Source: Clostridia bacterium (lineage in GTDB: Bacteria; Bacillota_A; Clostridia; Oscillospirales; CAG-272). From it: 11,659 bases of DNA. The position numbers and the translations under genes are program-made. How positions within the stretch are numbered: position 1 is the first letter of the stretch; each line of letters starts with the position of its first letter. The stretch spans positions 1 to 11,659 of the forward strand of contig JAFTDQ010000037.1 in assembly GCA_017454075.1 (NCBI GenBank). Reading direction: 5' to 3'. This document shows, piece by piece, positions 6,440-11,659 of this stretch. The notes below the pieces were generated by a model that made no database searches, was not told where the DNA came from, and worked only from the letters and a program-made list of their open reading frames with translations.

Positions 6440-8488
6440 ATGTCTTTATTCAAAAAGAACAGAAAAGTCGATATGCCGAAGAGTATAAAGGGCAGGCTCA
6501 CGGCCGCCGTCAGCATGCTTCTTATCGGCACTATAATGATGGTATCGACTACGTACGCCTGGTTCACGCTCTCAACGGCTCCCGAAGTAAAGGGTATCAC
6601 CGCAAACGTCGGCGCGAACGGCAACCTTGAAATCATGCTTCTCGACGCCTCGGCGTTCGCGAGCGACGCGGACAACCTCGGCAAGGAACCTCTGATCGGC
6701 GATTCTATGGTCGATATCGAGAAGGTCCTCGCCAACGTCACCTGGGGTAACCTCGTCGATCTTTCCGACGCGTCCTACGGGCTTTCGCTCATAGCGCTCG
6801 CCCCCTCGGCGCTCAATCTGAACACTACGACGGACGGCGGGACCACCACCGTTGCCTCGGGAGAAAAGGGCATCGGTGCGTCAATCCTCATGGCTCCGTC
6901 ATACGGCAGCGACGGGCGCGTCAACAAAGTTGACAGAACAACGACGATAGGCAAATATTCCGGCTCGTCCTTCATACGCGCCGATGCGATTACCGAAAGA
7001 GCGGGCGTCAGCGCGATAGGCGTGGCGTCCACCCTCAGCGTGCGTCAGTCAACGTACAGAAACGCGGTTTCCGCCATATCCTCGAATCTTGCCCGCGCGA
7101 GAAACGCGGCGCAGCAATCCTTTGTCGATAACGGCGAGAACCTTGCGAATATGCTCATGAAGATAGTGACGAGCGAAGATCCGGTCTTCACGGTCGGGGA
7201 AGTCGAATACTTTATCCCGATGATCAGCTCCGTCAAGGACGCCGACGAGTTCGTCTTCACCGCTATCAAATACGCCGCCCTTGCATACAAACTCAGCGCG
7301 GCGAACACAGACACCCTGACGGACGCTCAGGTAAACGATCTCCAGACCGCGATCCTCGGGGCGACCGGCAGAGCGTCGCTCGAGGTCGCCTACGGCGGCT
7401 CGCTCCCGACGGATATCGGCGCCGCGCTCACGCAGTATGAGACGACCGAGTCGCATATAGCTTCTGCCGAATCGGCATACGCCACGGCACACGCGAGCGT
7501 CACCGAAACAAACGTCAGAGCTCTTATCGACGCGTTCATCAAAAAGCAGAATATCGAAGTCGCCGGAAAAGCAAATCCGACGAGAGACGACGCCAGCGAC
7601 ATAGCTACTGCCGCCCAGAGCGGACCCATCCCGATCGTCCTTAAAGAAAATTCGGGTATCTACTACGACATAGCGAAGTCTGCCGGAGAAATCCAGGCGG
7701 GACCGATAACCGTGACCGTCACAATGCCCGGATTGTCTCCAATCACAGCCAGCGCAACTCTTTCTACCGTCCTTGCGGGCAGCGTTATGGTCGAAGAAGC
7801 TATGGATGAAGCCGACGCTGCGGGTCTTCCCGGCGGAGCCGGCGCGCTCGCGATGAGCGAAGTATTCGGCTACATCGTTGACCTCGGGTTCAGAACGAAC
7901 GCTTCCGGTTCCAAGCTCCTTATTCAGGACACGGAGATGCAGAGAGTTTACACCTCCGACAATCCCGACGGCGCTTCTACTAACGCCCTTACTCAGGGCG
8001 CGGGCACTTATCTGAGCTTTGACGCCGGCAACCTCACGACAGACGAGGTAAAGGCGCTCATGGGCTCGATAAGGGTGGTTTTCGTTGAGCCGACCGTAAC
8101 GACCGACACGAGCACGAACGAGACGTCCGTCAGCTACGAGATAATCAGAATGGCCGCCCCGGACCTCTCGGCCGAAGATACCACCTATTCGGTTGACGGC
8201 AACACCGTCAAGGCGAACCTCGCGTTCTATAACTACACTCCCTCGATAGTGAACGGAAACGAAGTCAAGATCACCCTCGGAGAAAAGATAAACAGCAAGG
8301 AGATCGTTGAACTCGAGCAGAACAAGGCCAAGAAGATCTCTGTCATTGTCTACCTCGACGGCGACGCCGTTGACAACACGATGGTATCGAACGATGAGAT
8401 CAGCATGAGCGGCAAGCTCAATCTCCAGTTCGCGAGCGACGCTACGCTCATCCCGATGGAGAACGCCGGACTCAGAAGCGGTTCGTAA
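6440..8488 (+). CDS. TasA-like exported protein 2, large form with inserted helical domain
   Basis: 682 residues from the start chosen by the ribosome binding site; two in-frame ATGs lie upstream at 6398 and 6434. The signal peptide has a basic start, a hydrophobic core (about 21-37) and TTYAWFTLS (37-45). The flanks match protein 1: GANGNLEIML (58-67), TWGNLVDLSDASYG (101-114), YIVDLGFRTN (478-487), MQRVY (500-504), TQGAGTY (518-524), VIVYLDG (635-641) and LQFASDATLIP (662-672). Between the matching flanks, residues about 202-470 are extra: first Ala/Ser/Asn-rich probable helices (YRNAVSAISSNLARARNAAQ), later a short Thr/Val beta stretch (PITVTVTMPG). The insertion probably makes a separate domain projecting from the common core, perhaps for adhesion or packing. 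The protein could be a decorated or tip subunit. Family placement is by shared motifs; function inferred. Confidence 0.74.
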   Translation: MSLFKKNRKVDMPKSIKGRLTAAVSMLLIGTIMMVSTTYAWFTLSTAPEVKGITANVGANGNLEIMLLDASAFASDADNLGKEPLIGDSMVDIEKVLANVTWGNLVDLSDASYGLSLIALAPSALNLNTTTDGGTTTVASGEKGIGASILMAPSYGSDGRVNKVDRTTTIGKYSGSSFIRADAITERAGVSAIGVASTLSVRQSTYRNAVSAISSNLARARNAAQQSFVDNGENLANMLMKIVTSEDPVFTVGEVEYFIPMISSVKDADEFVFTAIKYAALAYKLSAANTDTLTDAQVNDLQTAILGATGRASLEVAYGGSLPTDIGAALTQYETTESHIASAESAYATAHASVTETNVRALIDAFIKKQNIEVAGKANPTRDDASDIATAAQSGPIPIVLKENSGIYYDIAKSAGEIQAGPITVTVTMPGLSPITASATLSTVLAGSVMVEEAMDEADAAGLPGGAGALAMSEVFGYIVDLGFRTNASGSKLLIQDTEMQRVYTSDNPDGASTNALTQGAGTYLSFDAGNLTTDEVKALMGSIRVVFVEPTVTTDTSTNETSVSYEIIRMAAPDLSAEDTTYSVDGNTVKANLAFYNYTPSIVNGNEVKITLGEKINSKEIVELEQNKAKKISVIVYLDGDAVDNTMVSNDEISMSGKLNLQFASDATLIPMENAGLRSGS

Positions 8489-8503
8489 TAATTTAAAATG
8501 CGC

Positions 8504-8535
8504 GGGTCGTACGGCGTTTGCGCGCCGTACGGCCC
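8504..8535 (+). promoter_or_regulatory. Intergenic hairpin, 13-bp stem
   Basis: Arms 8504-8516 and 8523-8535 pair along 13 positions (one G-U at 8507/8532) around the 6-base loop TTTGCG. No T-run follows. It lies after the large TasA-like gene and before its smaller relative, in the longest gap of the window. Confidence 0.55.
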
Positions 8536-8539
8536 CGAC

Positions 8540-8574
8540 GCCGCGGCCGGGCTCCGTCCGGAGGCCGCCGCGGC
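8540..8574 (+). promoter_or_regulatory. Second GC-rich hairpin in tandem
   Basis: GCCGCGGC at 8540-8547 pairs with its complement at 8567-8574, with an inner stem CTCC/GGAG (8552-8555 with 8560-8563) after a mismatched stretch. It follows the previous hairpin by only four bases. Together they could lower expression of downstream genes or protect the upstream message. No T-run is present. Confidence 0.5.
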
Positions 8575-8597
8575 AATCTGTATCTCTGACAGACAGC

Positions 8598-8603
8598 GGA
8601 GGG
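8598..8603 (+). promoter_or_regulatory. Shine-Dalgarno that sets the start at 8609
   Basis: GGAGGG lies five bases before ATG 8609. An in-frame ATG at 8498 would add 37 residues encoded by the two hairpins and place odd sequence before the signal peptide, so it is rejected. Confidence 0.8.
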
Positions 8604-8608
8604 TTTCA

Positions 8609-9592
8609 ATGCCCGGTTCGGAAAAATCAAAAAGGCGACGCACCTTTATATATCTATGGGTACTTATCGCCCTCTCCGTCCTGTTTGTCGCCGCGACCTA
8701 TACATGGTTCTACATATCCCGCACGCCGCACGTCAGCGACATGGCCCTCCACGTGAACGTTCACGGAGGACTTGAGATCGGACTGAAGCCCGACGGAGGC
8801 GACGACGAGTGGGGCGGATACTGCGACTACTCGGACCTCGTGGGGGGCGACGACTGTCCCCTGAGACCGGTGACCTGGTCCGCCTCGGCCGGGAGATTCC
8901 TGACCGTCACGTACGGGTTCGACGGCCGCCTTCACGGATATGCCGAGCTTTCCGACGAAAGGAACGCGAACCGGAAGGACGGCGAAGGCTATTATATAAA
9001 AGGTACGTTCTATCTGAGAACGGACAGCGACTGTTCCGTCGTTTTATCCGAGGCGGTGAGCTTCGACGGCGGGCAGAGCGGCTCCGGGACCTACGTCATC
9101 GGCCTGCCCGAATGGGATGAAAACGCCATGAAGCACGCCGACGCGGGGGACGGGGCAGAAAGGGCGGTGAGGATCGGCTTTATGCTGACGCCGCTCGCGC
9201 GCTCGGGTCTAAATGAAAAGGGAGAGCGCGAATTCTATATTTACGAGCCGAACTGCGCGGCGGACGACTGGAAGGGTTTCACCGAGACGCTCAGCGCCGA
9301 CGGGGGCCACCCGCTGCAGCCCGGCAGGATGATTTACCAGGCGTATTCGGCCTGGGAGGAGGCCGATCCCGTTCTCCGCGGGACGACCGTCAAGACCCTT
9401 GGCAGATTTCTCACGAACAGGCCGCTTTTCAGACTTGACAGCGAGACCGTTCTTAAAGTTGAGATGTACATATGGCTCGAGGGACGCGATCCGGACTGTT
9501 TCAGCAGATTCACGGACGCAAAACTGATCGCGAACATACAGCTCGACGCCGATTATTCGGGACAGTCCGGGCTTGAAGATATAAAGGGGTAA
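8609..9592 (+). CDS. TasA-like exported protein 3 with variant SipW-type signal
   Basis: 327 residues. MPGSEKSKRRR leads into a hydrophobic core (about 13-29) and ATYTWFYIS (29-37), where Thr replaces the Ala of the T-Y-A-W motif; cleavage may therefore shift or fail, leaving a membrane-held subunit. Shared landmarks are VHGGLEIGL (51-59), TYGFDGRLHGY (101-111), GTFYLRTDS (132-140) and YIWLEGRDPDCF (287-298). The last links it to the single-pass protein encoded at 4121 (WVEGDDPDAD). It has five cysteines after the signal (72, 83, 142, 216, 297), which could form disulfides. It is less like proteins 1 and 2 than they are like each other, and may be an initiator or anchor subunit. Its stop codon is three bases before the signal peptidase start. 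Confidence 0.66.
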   Translation: MPGSEKSKRRRTFIYLWVLIALSVLFVAATYTWFYISRTPHVSDMALHVNVHGGLEIGLKPDGGDDEWGGYCDYSDLVGGDDCPLRPVTWSASAGRFLTVTYGFDGRLHGYAELSDERNANRKDGEGYYIKGTFYLRTDSDCSVVLSEAVSFDGGQSGSGTYVIGLPEWDENAMKHADAGDGAERAVRIGFMLTPLARSGLNEKGEREFYIYEPNCAADDWKGFTETLSADGGHPLQPGRMIYQAYSAWEEADPVLRGTTVKTLGRFLTNRPLFRLDSETVLKVEMYIWLEGRDPDCFSRFTDAKLIANIQLDADYSGQSGLEDIKG

Positions 9593-9595
9593 CCT

Positions 9596-10396
9596 ATGGA
9601 TAAAGAGCCGACCGTCGGCGTAAACACCGAAGAGCCGAAATCCGCAGAAAAAACCGAAAAAACCTCAAAATCCAAAGGATGGTCCGTCGCCAACACGATT
9701 ATCAACGTCATTCTCGTGATCGCCATAATCCTCGCCGCGATATGCACGTACCTTTCGTTCGTCAGCAAGTCCGGCAACGGCGTTCCGAGCATTTTCGGGA
9801 TCGAGATGTTTTCGGTGCAGACGCCCTCCATGTATCCCGAAATGAACGAGGGCGACCTGATCTTCTCGAAGAAGATCTCAGACGCTTCGAGTCTCAAAAA
9901 ACAGGACATAATCTCATACTGGACGATCATTAACGGCGAACGGGTCATAAACACCCACAGAATCACCGAGATCTACGACGGCGGAGGATATCTGATCTTC
10001 TCAACGAAGGGCGACAACAACCCGACGGACGACCCGCTGACCGTTCACGAGTCTGAGATCGTCGGCAAGTATACCGGCAGGAAGATCGCCGGCGCCGGCA
10101 AGGTATTCGATTTCCTTCAGACCGGGAAGGGCTTCGGTCTCGTCGTCGTGCTTCCCGTCGCTATATTCTTCATTTTCCATCTCATCCAGTTCTTCAGGGC
10201 GCTTTTCGAGTATCAGAACGTAAAGAACCGCCTCGTGTATGAACAGGAAATGCAGAAGGGCGCCGACGACAAAACTAAGGAAGAAGAGCGCGCTCAGCTC
10301 GAGGCCGAGATAAGGGCAAAGCTGATGGAAGAGCTCAGACAGAAAGAATCAGAAAAAAATGACGGGGAAAGCGGGAAGGGCGGAGAACAGTCCTGA
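9596..10396 (+). CDS. sipW: SipW-type (ER/archaeal-type) signal peptidase I
   Basis: 266 residues; AAAGGGG at 9583-9589, inside the end of the previous gene, serves the start. A charged N-tail (1-29) precedes a transmembrane helix (about 33-56). The catalytic region has SVQTPSMYPEMNEGD (73-87) with nucleophile Ser78, then INTHRI (118-123) with His121 in place of the lysine of usual bacterial type I peptidases, and KGDNNPTDD (138-146) with Asp140 or Asp145. This Ser-His-Asp set marks the ER-type S26B branch that includes Bacillus SipW, which processes TasA and TapA. A second transmembrane helix spans about 180-201. The 65-residue charged tail (LEAEIRAKLMEELRQKE) is probably helical or coiled coil and is longer than I expect for SipW. 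It directly follows three genes with SipW-type signals, so it is very likely their peptidase. Confidence 0.88.
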   Translation: MDKEPTVGVNTEEPKSAEKTEKTSKSKGWSVANTIINVILVIAIILAAICTYLSFVSKSGNGVPSIFGIEMFSVQTPSMYPEMNEGDLIFSKKISDASSLKKQDIISYWTIINGERVINTHRITEIYDGGGYLIFSTKGDNNPTDDPLTVHESEIVGKYTGRKIAGAGKVFDFLQTGKGFGLVVVLPVAIFFIFHLIQFFRALFEYQNVKNRLVYEQEMQKGADDKTKEEERAQLEAEIRAKLMEELRQKESEKNDGESGKGGEQS

Positions 10397-10417
10397 CGCT
10401 TATCCCTCGAGGACGAA

Positions 10418-11659
10418 ATGAGTAATTTTTTCAGATACTTCTTTTCAGATATCGGCAGGATATTCCACGCGTTCCTGGATATTTTCTCGGCGATCCTGCA
10501 ATTCTTCAATTACCTTTTCAACTTCCCGATGCGTTTCGACCTCATCAGGGAGTACGCGCCGGATTTCGGAGCGGGGGAGTGGTTTCTCGTCATAGTGACG
10601 GAAATCGTTCTGCTCGCGCTCACCGTGCTTCTCATTATCTTTATCGTGAAAAAGCTCCGCAAGCTTTTCCGCTTCCGGATACCCGTAAAGAAGTATGAGG
10701 AGATGGAAAAGCAGGTCAAAAATCTTCAGCACGACCTGCTGAGAGCCAATTACGAAAAGGACCGCCTCCTCCGTATGCGAATCGGAGAGATCGGGATCCC
10801 GATCCCCGACGAGAACGAGGAAAATACCGAAAAAGAAAAGAACGCCGGGCAAAGCGAGGGCGAACAGAGCGAAGAGCCGAAGGTCCCGGAAAACAGGAAC
10901 ACCTTCATGTCGCCGCCCGTCGATCCCGAAACGAGCAGATTCTACCGCCTTACGGTGGTCGACAATTTCTACAAGACGGAATACGTCCCGCCCGTGTACG
11001 ACAATTTCACGTCTCTTGCCGAGATATGCGAGAGGTTCAGAAACTATACGGCGTCGCGCCTCGGGCTTTACTACGATCTTGACATGATGCGGCACTTCAT
11101 CGCGTCGATGGGTACCGCAAGGATCATAATCCTCCAGGGTATTTCCGGTACCGGTAAAACGTCGCTCCCCTACGCCTTCGGCAAATTCGTCGGGATCGAC
11201 AGCACCGTCGTGTCCGTTCAGCCGTCTTGGCGCGAGCGCACCGAGCTTTACGGGTATTTCAACGAGTTTACCAAAAAATACACCGAAACGGACTTCCTGC
11301 GGGCGATATACGAGGCGAATTACTACCGCGATCCCCATATCATCATCCTCGATGAGATGAACATCGCGCGCGTCGAGTACTATTTTGCCGAGATGCTCTC
11401 GATCCTCGAGCTTCCCCAGAAGGAGGAGTGGAAGGTCGACGTCGTAAACGCTGTATGGGATAACGACCCGTGTCTCATCCGGAATGGAAAAATAAGCATT
11501 TCCGACAACGTCTGGTTCGTCGGCACGATAAATAACGACGACTCCACGTTCTCGGTGGCGGACAAGGTCTACGACCGAGCCATCCCGATTGATCTCGACA
11601 GCCGCGCAGAGCCGTTCGAATGCCCGCCGACCGACGGGATGCGGCTCACGACGGACTAT
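10418..11659 (+). CDS. Membrane-anchored McrB-like AAA+ ATPase (3' end outside window)
   Basis: 414 residues are seen with no stop before the edge. GAGG at 10409-10412 lies five bases before ATG, inside the palindrome CCTCGAGG. Residues 1-38 are aromatic and amphipathic (FFRYFFSDIGRIF), possibly membrane-lying; a transmembrane helix spans about 55-77, followed by KKLRKLFRFR, which puts the rest in the cytosol. Residues 91-122 form a likely coiled coil, then an acidic linker (130-160). The AAA+ core has Walker A GISGTGKTS (241-249), the McrB-like WRERTELYGYFN (271-282), Walker B IIILDEMNIARVEYYFAEM (308-326), and sensor 1 VGTINNDDS (368-376) with a DRA arginine (386-388). McrB/MoxR-clade ATPases remodel protein complexes. 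Here there is no DNA-binding or nuclease neighbour in view, so a role in assembling or controlling the surface complex fits better than restriction. The missing C-terminus could change this. Confidence 0.8.
   Translation, partial: MSNFFRYFFSDIGRIFHAFLDIFSAILQFFNYLFNFPMRFDLIREYAPDFGAGEWFLVIVTEIVLLALTVLLIIFIVKKLRKLFRFRIPVKKYEEMEKQVKNLQHDLLRANYEKDRLLRMRIGEIGIPIPDENEENTEKEKNAGQSEGEQSEEPKVPENRNTFMSPPVDPETSRFYRLTVVDNFYKTEYVPPVYDNFTSLAEICERFRNYTASRLGLYYDLDMMRHFIASMGTARIIILQGISGTGKTSLPYAFGKFVGIDSTVVSVQPSWRERTELYGYFNEFTKKYTETDFLRAIYEANYYRDPHIIILDEMNIARVEYYFAEMLSILELPQKEEWKVDVVNAVWDNDPCLIRNGKISISDNVWFVGTINNDDSTFSVADKVYDRAIPIDLDSRAEPFECPPTDGMRLTTDY

Noticed and set aside
5404..6741. A 445-codon open frame on the minus strand across two TasA-like genes.
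   Set aside because: It is antisense to two genes with signal peptides and shared motifs, and its product is low-complexity with many Arg and no domain.
8498..8608. An N-terminal extension of TasA-like protein 3 starting at ATG 8498.
   Set aside because: The added codons are the two hairpins, no ribosome binding site precedes 8498, and GGAGGG is well placed for ATG 8609.
10445..11338. A 297-codon open frame on the minus strand.
   Set aside because: It is antisense to the AAA+ gene, whose Walker A, Walker B and sensor 1 motifs show that the plus strand is coding.
10418..11659. A type IV restriction (McrBC) system.
   Set aside because: Only the ATPase resembles McrB; it is membrane-anchored with no DNA-binding N-terminal domain, and no nuclease is in view. 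The right edge cuts the gene, so this is not excluded.

Overview
The window reads as a stretch of a Bacillota (most likely Clostridia) chromosome with GC-rich codons. A type I dockerin, cohesin-like surface proteins, a FIVAR-type helical module and an ER-type (SipW-like) signal peptidase with TasA-like substrates point that way. This is inferred from protein families; no rRNA or marker gene is present. All nine genes lie on the plus strand with short gaps (longest about 120 bases, before 8609). There is no mobile element, tRNA, CRISPR array or stretch over 300 bases without a gene.

Layout. (1) Bases 1-2601 are a surface-protein block: the 3' end of a large secreted protein with InlB-type beta repeats and a C-terminal dockerin, then two membrane- or wall-anchored proteins that share a cohesin-like domain, the second with FIVAR-like helices and a Val/Glu stalk. 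(2) Bases 2644-4101 encode a cytosolic protein with an HD-GYP-like half and an EAL-like half, both lacking key catalytic residues, so a likely c-di-GMP-type sensor pseudoenzyme. (3) Bases 4121-9592 encode four related exported proteins: a signal-anchored single-pass protein, then three with SipW-type signal peptides (T-Y-A-W or close variants) and a common C-terminal beta motif. The 682-residue member carries a roughly 270-residue insertion. (4) Bases 9596-10396 encode the SipW-type signal peptidase. (5) From 10418 off the right edge runs a membrane-anchored McrB-like AAA+ ATPase.

Working model (inference). Regions 2 to 5 look like one operon for making and controlling a TasA-like surface polymer: the peptidase matures the three substrates, the single-pass protein is a membrane base or adaptor, and the degenerate HD-GYP/EAL protein and the anchored AAA+ ATPase act on the cytosolic side. 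The dockerin/cohesin-like block may be a separate adhesion unit or part of the same surface structure. Several gene boundaries carry GC-rich hairpins without clear U-tracts, which could set differential expression within one transcript.
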